Shown one piece after another: positions 26,301 through 33,664 of a stretch of 64,000 nt of DNA. How positions within the stretch are numbered: position 1 is the first letter of the stretch; every line of letters starts with the position of its first letter. The notes beneath the pieces are model-generated. The model was given only the letters and a program-made list of their open reading frames with translations, did no database searches and had not been told where the DNA came from. Both the position numbers and the translations under genes were made by a program. The stretch is from Flavobacteriales bacterium. GTDB taxonomy: Bacteria; Bacteroidota; Bacteroidia; Flavobacteriales_F; PHOS-HE28. The stretch spans positions 1,776,245 through 1,840,244 of the forward strand of contig JAMLHB010000001.1 in assembly GCA_023957375.1 (NCBI GenBank), in the 5' to 3' direction.

Positions 26301-26464
26301 TGATCGTGGCCGATCTGTTGCAACTGCTCCAAGGCTCATTTTCCGTGGCCACCCAGCCGGGTGCGGGCACCACCTTCACCATTCTCCTGCCCGCAGCCCC
26401 ATTGACACAGCCCGTGACAAGGGCAACGACCGACCCGCTTCCAGCGGCAATAGGCCGCGCATAG
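23330..26464 (+). CDS. Sensor histidine kinase with periplasmic two-component-regulator propeller
   Basis: 1044 residues. A signal peptide (~1-25, LALLAATQAAGQ) is followed by a large periplasmic part built of Reg_prop-type propeller repeats (~30-620; GLLQNRVHAIDRDQWGSLLIGTEGGLVRFDGQGF, FLWMSTNQGLFRV). A Y_Y_Y-like domain (~640-735) precedes one membrane helix (~741-760). The cytoplasmic part is a HisKA domain with His807 in SIISHDIVTPLRFI and an ATPase domain (N box VLHNLVANAVSHT, G1 VADSGNGMP, G2 GLGLLIVADLLQLL). It has no receiver or HTH of its own, unlike the hybrid one-protein systems common in Bacteroidota. Its partner is the regulator it overlaps at 22686-23333. The ligand is unknown; in characterised relatives the propeller senses glycans or other surface signals. 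Confidence 0.94.
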   Translation: MNRHPRFRRWPWAIALALLAATQAAGQETWTREQYTSENGLLQNRVHAIDRDQWGSLLIGTEGGLVRFDGQGFRQIGIPSPEGMRPSRVLEIIAVPDNAFVIRDAGSRQYLYKDHLLTPLTADAPARKPLARFGGRGVSISTVLRAMDPDSTVDNKAAWPYSVRMIPLEGDRWCLRTEMEVLVYGEAKLLYRFPIPKGKWSHLFMLGGMLISLDAEGHPYHVDWRTRESTRLHASGFPRAEIKDGQLSWRVQWEGSNHLVSLVAGENLYGLRLSEDGTSLIAERFNLDLPTDCKIGAMVWTTEGQVLAVGTDTKGLYLYRRNSMRTLLCDLPGDGVNNAYFAQAPFGRNGVITSSRSVPRTFTQAGCEEKGPIKRGFDDAAIVLDGEQRYWYGRGDSLFTFDLATNEERLVQAGVRPLCFWEDGAAMIIGASKGIYRWEHGHLAMTNPMNDKDLSQRPTALCITPKGELWVATCSGVYHALATGGWKPVPGLAGVCARTLALVGPDIFVGTYGSGAFLFRNDHLFRLPMDLDGFLSHVHAFMPDSAGFLWMSTNQGLFRVRNKDLAQWSNDTTQSLYYAYYGRRTGIRNSEFNGGCSPSYLRTASGWASFPSMDGLVWFRPDDVPDAYPAEPILLEGLTVDGKRMDLPGLHLLDWNHREVVASFSMAYWGTRENARLEYAIEGVQGGKWTLMRPDQQELHLASLPTGATTLRIRKLGAAFRGEGNALEIRFFTPVPFFRTSWFIALCVAVGALMLWALLRLNAARLRRKNLQLEKMVRLRTGELTEANNVLRRSLEMKEMLVSIISHDIVTPLRFIARVANGAAHGRKMQEPGRLHDTLEDLARSSEKLHANAQDLLQWIKRQDGRIELRTKTLALHPFVAEVLGMERERATDKGLQLRNEVPLDDVIATDRNVLSIVLHNLVANAVSHTSKGYVVIRGKTVGNSYTIEVADSGNGMPEAALKHVMRIQGKGATGAMNEEGERDVQGLGLLIVADLLQLLQGSFSVATQPGAGTTFTILLPAAPLTQPVTRATTDPLPAAIGRA

Positions 26465-26628
26465 CCCATCACACAGAGAGCGACACCTCCTGAACAACCA
26501 CCACGAACGTGACCACAGCACTGAACCACTTGCCAACGGCCACCGCCGGAACCGGCACCGCTCCCGAAACCATGAACGACTCGTCGTGGCCGCGAAAGGC
26601 TATCTTGAATGACCGGCCCTATTCCCGC

Positions 26629-28497
26629 ATGCAGCGCTTGAAAAAACTGTCCACCCTGCTTCTGGCCATCGCACTGCCGTCGCTGTTGGCAGCCCAGGAG
26701 ATCTGCAACAACGGCATCGATGATGACAACGACGGGTTGATCGACCTGAACGACCCGGATTGCCCATGCAGCACCTTGATCGCCCCGGAGAACCTGCCCA
26801 GCTACATCCGCAACCACTCCTTCGAGGAAAGGTTGTGTTGCCCGTATAGTTTTGTTTCCATCATCTCTCCGCCCTGGCTGGATTGCGCCACCGGCTGGCA
26901 CCAGGCGACCAACGCCACGTCGGACTACTTCAACATGTGCGGCTACGCCCCGGTGGGATTCAATCTTCCACCACCTGACGGGGATGGCGCGGTGGGCTTC
27001 TTTGCCTTCCCGGGCTACTTCGAATACGTGGGCACCTGCCTGACCTATCCGGCGCCGGCCAATCCCTTGCTGGCGGGCACCACCTATACCCTTTCCCTGT
27101 GGATCTCCACGGCCATCGTCAACGACTACCATACACAAACCCGTGCGCAAGGCGAATACACCGCGCCGTTCACCGACGCGCTTCCGCTGGCCATCTTCGG
27201 CTATGCCAATGCCTGCGTACCCTTCCCCATCAGCACCATCGACTGCATCGGCTACCTGCCCGGCTGGAGCGAATTGGGCCGGGTGGAGGTGCAGCCGGCC
27301 TGGGACTGGACGCGCGTATCCATCACCTTCACGCCCACCCAGGACATCCACTCGATCCTGATCGGCGGTGCATGCGACACCCCGGCCTCCATGGGCGGGG
27401 GCACGGTCACCAATCCCAACACCGGTGAAACCTACTTGGGCACACCCTACTTCGTGGTGGATGACCTGCTGCTGACCATCGCACAGGACCAGGTGCTACA
27501 GCCGGTGGCCACCTCCGGAAGCCTTTGCGCCGCAGATGCCTTGGCTGTTGGCACGCCGCCGCCCGGGGCTCACAACTACCAGTGGTACGTAGACGGCGTG
27601 GCCATCCCCGGCCAAACCGGGCAGAACCTGAACATCTCGGCTAACAACTTCGGGGGTGGTGTGTACGCCATGGCGAGCACCTTCAATGGACAGTGCCTGA
27701 TGGGCAGTGCCTATTTGCCACCACCGCTATTGCCGGTGCCCTTCCCGTCCATCGAGCCTGCGGAAGGCTGCGCACCGCTCACGGTGCAATTCGCGGACAC
27801 TGCGGGAGCAGGCATCCTGCCGCTGCTTTGGGAACTGGGCAATGGCATTTCCAGCACCGACTCGGCCTTCTCCCACATCTACACGCAACCCGGCACGTAC
27901 GATGTGGCACTGACGGTGCGCAACAGTGCCGGGTGCACTGCGGACACGTTGATGGTGGACGCCATCATCGTACATCCTGGGATCAGTGGCAGCATCACGG
28001 CCTCGCCCAACCCCGTGAACGCGGATGACCCGCAGGTGACGCTTTCGGGGTCCGGCTCGGGCAACATCGCCTCCTGGTGGTGGGACCTGGGCGACGTGCC
28101 GCCGCACACCTCATCAAGCCAAGCATTGGACCTCACCTTCCCCAGTGATACGGGCGACTACCCCGTGATGCTGGTGGTGACCTCGGCCAACGGCTGCACC
28201 GATACCGTGCGCTCGGTGGTCACCGTGATCAAGCCCGGGATCATCGAAATGCCCAACGTGTTCAGCCCCAACAGCGACGGCTACAACGACAACTTCACCC
28301 CATTGGACATCCAGCACCAGTACGTCACCGGCATGTTGCAGATCTTCAACCGCTGGGGTCAGGCGATCTTCACCACCCGCAACCTCACCCAAGGGTGGAA
28401 CGGCAAGGATGCACCGGACGGCACCTATTTTTATGTGGTCACACCTGACCAGCCGGGAACCGAAAAACTCTCCGGCTACGTCACCTTGGTAAGATGA
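26629..28497 (+). CDS. Adhesin cassette 1, gene A: secreted PKD protein with CHU_C terminus
   Basis: 622 residues from the ATG at 26629, which is followed directly by a signal peptide (MQRLKKLSTLLLAIALPSLL-AAQ); the frame's upstream 40 codons look non-coding. It opens with the acidic CNNGIDDDNDGLIDLNDPDC motif. A Cys-rich domain (~45-300, NHSFEERLCCPYSFV), an Ig-like segment (~310-385, NYQWYVDGVAIPGQTGQ), two PKD domains (~385-540) and a CHU_C domain (~545-622; PNVFSPNSDGYNDNF, FNRWGQAIF) follow. The end marks T9SS export. The stop overlaps the start of gene B (ATGA at 28494-28497). It is strongly similar to the gene at 31805-33664, and related in design to the genes at 1-1438 and 1623-4229. 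No ligand can be assigned. Confidence 0.9.
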   Translation: MQRLKKLSTLLLAIALPSLLAAQEICNNGIDDDNDGLIDLNDPDCPCSTLIAPENLPSYIRNHSFEERLCCPYSFVSIISPPWLDCATGWHQATNATSDYFNMCGYAPVGFNLPPPDGDGAVGFFAFPGYFEYVGTCLTYPAPANPLLAGTTYTLSLWISTAIVNDYHTQTRAQGEYTAPFTDALPLAIFGYANACVPFPISTIDCIGYLPGWSELGRVEVQPAWDWTRVSITFTPTQDIHSILIGGACDTPASMGGGTVTNPNTGETYLGTPYFVVDDLLLTIAQDQVLQPVATSGSLCAADALAVGTPPPGAHNYQWYVDGVAIPGQTGQNLNISANNFGGGVYAMASTFNGQCLMGSAYLPPPLLPVPFPSIEPAEGCAPLTVQFADTAGAGILPLLWELGNGISSTDSAFSHIYTQPGTYDVALTVRNSAGCTADTLMVDAIIVHPGISGSITASPNPVNADDPQVTLSGSGSGNIASWWWDLGDVPPHTSSSQALDLTFPSDTGDYPVMLVVTSANGCTDTVRSVVTVIKPGIIEMPNVFSPNSDGYNDNFTPLDIQHQYVTGMLQIFNRWGQAIFTTRNLTQGWNGKDAPDGTYFYVVTPDQPGTEKLSGYVTLVR

Positions 28498-31400
28498 GCA
28501 TGTTCCGGCACCAACGCATTGTCCTGCCCGTGGCCATTTTTGGCTTGCTGGTCGGCCCGGCCCGTGCGCAATTGGTCATCAACCAGACGCTAACACCCAC
28601 CGCACTGGTGCAGAACCACCTGATGGGGTCCGGTGTATTTGCCACCAATGTCACCTTCAATGGGAGCCCTGGAAATATGATGCCACCGCCATCAGGATCC
28701 ACTACCTTGGGTGAGATCGGCCGGTTCAACGGGTCCAATACCTGCTTGGGCCTGAATGCAGGGGTGTTCCTGTGCACGGGCAAGGCCTCCTACATTCTGC
28801 CTGGGCCGAATGACCAGCTGGAGCAATACACCGGAGGGCTGGGCGGTGCCGGATTTTATACGAGCCCGGACCTTGACCTGAGCCACCTCAGCGCATGGCC
28901 CCTATGGCAAGTTTCCGGCGGCAACAACATCGGCAACAAAAGCGTGCTGGAGTTTGATTTCGTGCCCTCCAGCGACATGGTCAGCCTGCGCTACGTGTTC
29001 AGCTCGGAGGAGTATGAGCGCTGGGCGTGCAGCCAGTACAACGACGTGTTCGGCTTCTTTATCAGCGGGCCAGGCATCCCCACCAACATCAACGGGCCGT
29101 ATTCGAACAATTCCATGAACCTGGCTTTTGTGCCGGGCACGCTTTCCCGAGTGTCCATCAATACCGTGAACAGCGGATTGATGGATGCAAGCAATGCAAA
29201 TGGGCCATGGACAGACCCATTTGCGCCCTGTTTCGCGGCAGACTCCAACTGGCAGGCCAACTCCATCTATTACCGCTACAACGGGGGGCAATGGACCTTC
29301 CCCGGGGCAGGTTGGGGCCCCCAGTTGGAAGCGCCTTACAATACGGATCCGTACTACATCCAACACAACGGCATGACCGTGGTGCTCACCGCCAGCGCGG
29401 CGGTGGAGTGCGGCCAGATGTACCACATCAAGCTGGGCGTGGGCAACGTGTCCGACAATCTCTATTGCTCCGCAGTTTGGCTGGAAAAAAACTCCTTCAC
29501 CAGCAGCGACCGCTTCAAGCTCACCGTGGACCCCGCGGTGAACGTGGAGTACAACCCCACCGACACCACCCTGATCGAATACGACTGCGACAGCGTTCGC
29601 CTGCGCTTCCACCGCTTGGGCGGATTCTACCTGGACGAGTGGCTGCAGATCGCCGTGGAGGGAACCGCCACCAACGGCGTGGACGTGGTGCCCTTCTTGA
29701 TCGACAGCGTTCACTTCAACCAGCTCGATTCCTTCGCCATCGTCCCCATCAAAGTGCCCGTGGACGCCGACGGACCCGAAAACCTGATCATCAAGATCAT
29801 CACCTGCAACGGCGCACGCATCCTCACCTACGAATTCCCCATCGACCAACGACCACCGCTGGAGGTGATCCTGCAGGACACTGCCCTCACCTGCCCGGCC
29901 ACGGTAACCCTCACGCCCACCGTGACCGGCGGCGGTGACAACCCGGCCGAGTACACCTACCTCTGGAACACCGGGGAGACCACCCCCAGCATCACCCACT
30001 TCGTGGACCAAACCACCCAGTTCTGGGTGCAGGTGAAGGACTGCTGGAGCCAGGCCGTTACCGACAGCGCTTGGGTGACCCTGCCCGACTACCTGCCCCT
30101 GGAGATCACCCTTACCCCGGACACCGCCATCCCCTGCTTGGGCAACGCCGACCTGATCGCCAGTGCACAGCACGGAGCGGGCGGATATACCTACCAGTGG
30201 GCTTTGAACGGACAGGTGATCGGCACGGACTCCCTGCTCAACGTGCCGCCGGCCATTCCCCCGGTGTACTACACGGCCACCGCTACCGACCTCTGCGGTA
30301 CGCAAGTGAGCGATTCGGTGCTCGTCTCCTATGCACCGCCCGTGCCACTGGTGCTGGACTTGACACCGGACACCGCCATCGCCTGCTTAGGCAATGCCGA
30401 CCTGGTCGCACAGGTGACCGGAGGCGGTGGGCTGATCTCCTACACTTGGACCCACAACGGCGGCGTGGTGGGAACGGACAGCATCCTCAACGTGCCCGCA
30501 GCAGACCATGAGGTGTACACGGTAAACGTAAGCGACCAGTGCGGGCAATCCGCGCAGGGGCAGGTGACCGTCACCACCGGGCCCACGCCTCCCTTGGTGA
30601 TCGGCGCCGTGGGCGATACGGTGATGTGCGCTGGCATGCCCATGGTGCTCAGCGTGATCTCGGTTGCAGGCGGCGGAGGCGCCTACAGCTACGCCTGGAG
30701 CCCCAACGGTACAGGCCCCGGCGACGGGCCCGACCTGCACGTGCAGGTGGATGACGACACCTTCTTCACCGTCACCGTTACCGACCAGTGCGGAAACACC
30801 GCCGACACCACCCTGTTGGCCATGGTGCAGGACTTCGATCCCCTGCAGCTCACCGTGCCCGGCGACACCACCGTGTGCCCCGGGCAAATGGTGCCCCTGT
30901 GGGTGCAGATCGAGGGCGGCGCGGGCGGCTACCAGGTGGATTGGCCGGGATTGGGCACCGGCACCAACCTCAACTGGACCGCCAACCAGAGCGGGCGCAA
31001 CATCACCGTGCTGGTCACCGATGCCTGCGGAAACACCGCAACGGCCGCCGTGGACGTCTCCACCTTCCCCGCTGCGGTGGCCATGAATGCACAGGAGCTC
31101 GCCGAGGGCACCTGGAACTTCATCGGCACCACCGACCCGCCCACGGGCAACGAGGTGGCCTGGGACTTCGGCGACGGATCCACCGCCACCGGCGCCCTCA
31201 ACGTCAACCACACCTACACCGACTACGACGCCCACTGGGTGCTGCTCACCATCACCACCACCGACGGATGTACCGCCGCCGATAGTGTACAAACGCGCCC
31301 GCCGGCGGCCACCATCTTCTTTCCCAACTCCTTCACCCCCGACGGCGACGGCTTCAACGAAACCTTCGGGGGCGTGGGCAAGCTGGTGGATCAATATGAA

Positions 31401-31580
31401 CTGATCGTCTTCGACCGCTGGGGAAGCATCGCCTTCGAAAGCCACAACATCAACCAACAGTGGGATGGCCGCATCCAGGGCGAGGAGGCCCCCATCGGCG
31501 TGTACCCCTACCGGTACCGCGTAAGCGGCCTCAAAATGCCCCTACACCAAGGCTTCGGCCATGTGACATTGGTGAGGTAG
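28494..31580 (+). CDS. Adhesin cassette 1, gene B: choice-of-anchor L protein with CHU_C terminus
   Basis: 1028 residues. Signal peptide to about residue 26 (LLVGPARAQ). A choice-of-anchor L domain follows (~27-330) with its hallmark LEFDFVPSSDMVSLRYVFSSEEYERW, FGFFISGPG and VSINTVN. Next is a conserved domain (~335-460, LTVDPAVNVEYNPTDTTLIEYD). Four PKD/Ig-like repeats (~465-855) and one canonical PKD (~860-935, WDFGDGSTATG) follow. The CHU_C end (~940-1028) has PNSFTPDGDGFNETF and FDRWGSIAF. It is expected to be exported by T9SS and held at the surface. It is translationally coupled to gene A, so both are probably made in a fixed ratio. The last 2.1 kb is almost identical to the paralog at 33661-36738. 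Confidence 0.9.
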   Translation: MSMFRHQRIVLPVAIFGLLVGPARAQLVINQTLTPTALVQNHLMGSGVFATNVTFNGSPGNMMPPPSGSTTLGEIGRFNGSNTCLGLNAGVFLCTGKASYILPGPNDQLEQYTGGLGGAGFYTSPDLDLSHLSAWPLWQVSGGNNIGNKSVLEFDFVPSSDMVSLRYVFSSEEYERWACSQYNDVFGFFISGPGIPTNINGPYSNNSMNLAFVPGTLSRVSINTVNSGLMDASNANGPWTDPFAPCFAADSNWQANSIYYRYNGGQWTFPGAGWGPQLEAPYNTDPYYIQHNGMTVVLTASAAVECGQMYHIKLGVGNVSDNLYCSAVWLEKNSFTSSDRFKLTVDPAVNVEYNPTDTTLIEYDCDSVRLRFHRLGGFYLDEWLQIAVEGTATNGVDVVPFLIDSVHFNQLDSFAIVPIKVPVDADGPENLIIKIITCNGARILTYEFPIDQRPPLEVILQDTALTCPATVTLTPTVTGGGDNPAEYTYLWNTGETTPSITHFVDQTTQFWVQVKDCWSQAVTDSAWVTLPDYLPLEITLTPDTAIPCLGNADLIASAQHGAGGYTYQWALNGQVIGTDSLLNVPPAIPPVYYTATATDLCGTQVSDSVLVSYAPPVPLVLDLTPDTAIACLGNADLVAQVTGGGGLISYTWTHNGGVVGTDSILNVPAADHEVYTVNVSDQCGQSAQGQVTVTTGPTPPLVIGAVGDTVMCAGMPMVLSVISVAGGGGAYSYAWSPNGTGPGDGPDLHVQVDDDTFFTVTVTDQCGNTADTTLLAMVQDFDPLQLTVPGDTTVCPGQMVPLWVQIEGGAGGYQVDWPGLGTGTNLNWTANQSGRNITVLVTDACGNTATAAVDVSTFPAAVAMNAQELAEGTWNFIGTTDPPTGNEVAWDFGDGSTATGALNVNHTYTDYDAHWVLLTITTTDGCTAADSVQTRPPAATIFFPNSFTPDGDGFNETFGGVGKLVDQYELIVFDRWGSIAFESHNINQQWDGRIQGEEAPIGVYPYRYRVSGLKMPLHQGFGHVTLVR
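29481..31580 (+). repeat. 2.1-kb near-identical direct repeat with 34639-36738
   Basis: The 3' two thirds of the two choice-of-anchor L genes align without a gap at an offset of 5158 bp. About 520 bp (roughly 29925-30443 against 35083-35601) appear to be free of mismatches. The 5' thirds are clearly more diverged, so the identity is not explained by age alone; gene conversion is likely. Confidence 0.9.
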
Positions 31581-31620
31581 GCAGGCAACGCAGCGGGTGA
31601 CCATTCCGTCTTCTGTTCGC

Positions 31621-31640
31621 TTGTAGCAATAATTCTACAA
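31621..31640. promoter_or_regulatory. Palindromic operator candidate, site 2
   Basis: TTGTAGCAATAATTCTACAA, with perfect TTGTAG/CTACAA half-sites, lies 165 bp before the second cassette in the 224-bp gap 31581-31804. Its reverse complement matches the site at 22645-22664 at 18 of 20 bases. The gap otherwise shows only a small CCGCT/AGCGG hairpin near 31658 and no clear -7 box. Confidence 0.5.
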
Positions 31641-31804
31641 ACCATGTCGAACATTCCGCTTTAGCGGCTACCTTGCACCGCGAAAGTTTCCGCCTCCCCA
31701 CGCTCCATGGCCCCACTCTCCACGCTGCCATGCTTGTTCCACCATGCCGCCAGGCACGTGAGGCCCCAAAGGCCCTCAAGCAGCAGGCTTTCATCATTTC
31801 CGAA

Positions 31805-33664
31805 ATGTTGAAGCCCCTGTTCCTGGCAGCCCTCTTCTTCCCAGCCGTGCTTTACGCACAGGTGGAGATCTGCAACAACGGCATCGACGACGACAACGAC
31901 GGGCTGATCGACCTGAACGACCCGGACTGCCCGTGCAGCACCTTGATCGCACCGGAGAACCTGCCGAGCTACATCCGCAACCACTCCTTCGAGGAGCGCA
32001 ACTGTTGCCCATACGGTTTCGTCTCCCCGCCGTTCACTCCGCCCTGGTTGGATTGCGCCACCGGCTGGCACCAGGCCACGGCCTCCACCAGCGACTACCT
32101 GAACATGTGCGGCTATGCCCCGGTGGGCATGCCCATGCCACCCCCGGACGGTGATGGCGCCATCGGCTTCTATGGAATGACCGACTATAAGGAGTACGTG
32201 GGCACTTGTCTCACCTACCCTTTGCCGTCCAATCCCTTGCTGGCGGGAACCACCTACACGCTTTCCCTGTGGATCGCCGCAGCCTCCACGGACGGCCAAC
32301 ACACCCAAACCCTTGAGCAGGGACAGGCCATTGGCATGCTCTACCCGGACCAGCTTCCGCTGGCCATTTTCGGCTTGGCCAACGAATGTGTGGTCTTCCC
32401 CGTGAATGTGTCCAGTTCGCGCGATTGCATCGGTGATATGCCGGGCTGGAACGAGTTGGCGCGCGTTTACGTGCAGCCTTCCTGGGACTGGGTGCGCGTG
32501 TCCATGACCTTCACTCCCACGCAGGACATCCACAGCATTATGATCGGTGCCGCCTGCGACATTCCTGCTTCCTTCGTAAGCCGTCTCTTTACGGACAGCC
32601 AAGGAACCACGACCTCCTTGATGCCTTATTTTTTGGCCGATGACCTGATGCTCACCATCGCGCAGGACCAAGTGCTGAGCCCAACTTCCGTGAATGGCAA
32701 CCTCTGCGCGGAGGATGTGGTGGCCACCGCCTTGCCACCCGATGGAGCCAGCAACTACCAATGGTACTTGGACGGCGTGGCACTGCCCGGCCAAACCGGC
32801 ACCACCCTGAACGTTTCAGGAGGCAACTATGGCCCCGGCCTGTACACCCTGGCCAGCACCTTCAACGCCCAATGCCTGATGGGTTCCGCCCCCGTGGCAC
32901 CCGGTGCCATACCCACTGCCCTGCCCAGCCTTGCACCTGCCGATGGCTGCGCCCCGCTGGTGGTGCACTTTGCCGATACCACCGGCGGCGGCACGCAGAC
33001 CGTGCAGTGGGTGTTGAGCGATGGCAGCACCACCTCCGACAGCAGCTTCACCTACACGTACAATGTCCCGGGCACCTACGAGGTGACGCTCACCGTGGTC
33101 AACAGCGTAGGCTGCACCAACGACTCCACCGTCACCATCACGGTGAACCCGGGCGTTTCCGGCTCCATCACCGTCGCCCCCAACCCGGTGAACGTGCAAG
33201 ACCCCACGGTCATGCTGTCCGGCTCCGGCTCCGGCAACATCACCTCTTGGTGGTGGGACTTGGGCGAAGTGCCGCCCGATTCCTCATCGAGCCAAACCCT
33301 GAACCTCACCCTCCCCAGCGTACCCGGCCAATACCCGGTGACCTTGGTGGTGACCTCGGACAATGGCTGCACGGACACTGTGCATGCCATGATCACGGTG
33401 TACGAACCGGGGAGGATCGACCTGCCCAACGTGATCAGCCCCAACAGCGACGGCGTCAACGACAACTTCATTCCGATGGACTACATAGGCGCACCCGGCC
33501 GCATGGACATCTACAACCGCTGGGGCCAGCTGATCTTCACCACGCGGGCACTGGCCACCGGCTGGAATGGAAAGGATGCCCCCGACGGAACCTATTTTTA
33601 CATCGTGACCCCGGATGATCCCGAGGTGACCGTACTGACCGGTTACGTAACCTTGGTGCGATGA
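31805..33664 (+). CDS. Adhesin cassette 2, gene A: secreted PKD protein with CHU_C terminus
   Basis: 619 residues from the ATG at 31805 (MLKPLFLAALFFPAVLYAQ, a complete signal peptide); the frame is open 44 codons further up without signal-like sequence. Same plan as cassette 1 gene A: CNNGIDDDNDGLIDLNDPDC motif, Cys-rich NHSFEERNCCPYGF domain, Ig-like NYQWYLDGVALPGQTG, and two PKD domains. The CHU_C end has PNVISPNSDGVNDNF and YNRWGQLIF. The stop overlaps the ATG of gene B (ATGA at 33661-33664). The middle, which would contact a ligand, differs most from the cassette 1 protein; the N-terminal ~60 and the C-terminal parts are highly conserved. Confidence 0.9.
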   Translation: MLKPLFLAALFFPAVLYAQVEICNNGIDDDNDGLIDLNDPDCPCSTLIAPENLPSYIRNHSFEERNCCPYGFVSPPFTPPWLDCATGWHQATASTSDYLNMCGYAPVGMPMPPPDGDGAIGFYGMTDYKEYVGTCLTYPLPSNPLLAGTTYTLSLWIAAASTDGQHTQTLEQGQAIGMLYPDQLPLAIFGLANECVVFPVNVSSSRDCIGDMPGWNELARVYVQPSWDWVRVSMTFTPTQDIHSIMIGAACDIPASFVSRLFTDSQGTTTSLMPYFLADDLMLTIAQDQVLSPTSVNGNLCAEDVVATALPPDGASNYQWYLDGVALPGQTGTTLNVSGGNYGPGLYTLASTFNAQCLMGSAPVAPGAIPTALPSLAPADGCAPLVVHFADTTGGGTQTVQWVLSDGSTTSDSSFTYTYNVPGTYEVTLTVVNSVGCTNDSTVTITVNPGVSGSITVAPNPVNVQDPTVMLSGSGSGNITSWWWDLGEVPPDSSSSQTLNLTLPSVPGQYPVTLVVTSDNGCTDTVHAMITVYEPGRIDLPNVISPNSDGVNDNFIPMDYIGAPGRMDIYNRWGQLIFTTRALATGWNGKDAPDGTYFYIVTPDDPEVTVLTGYVTLVR

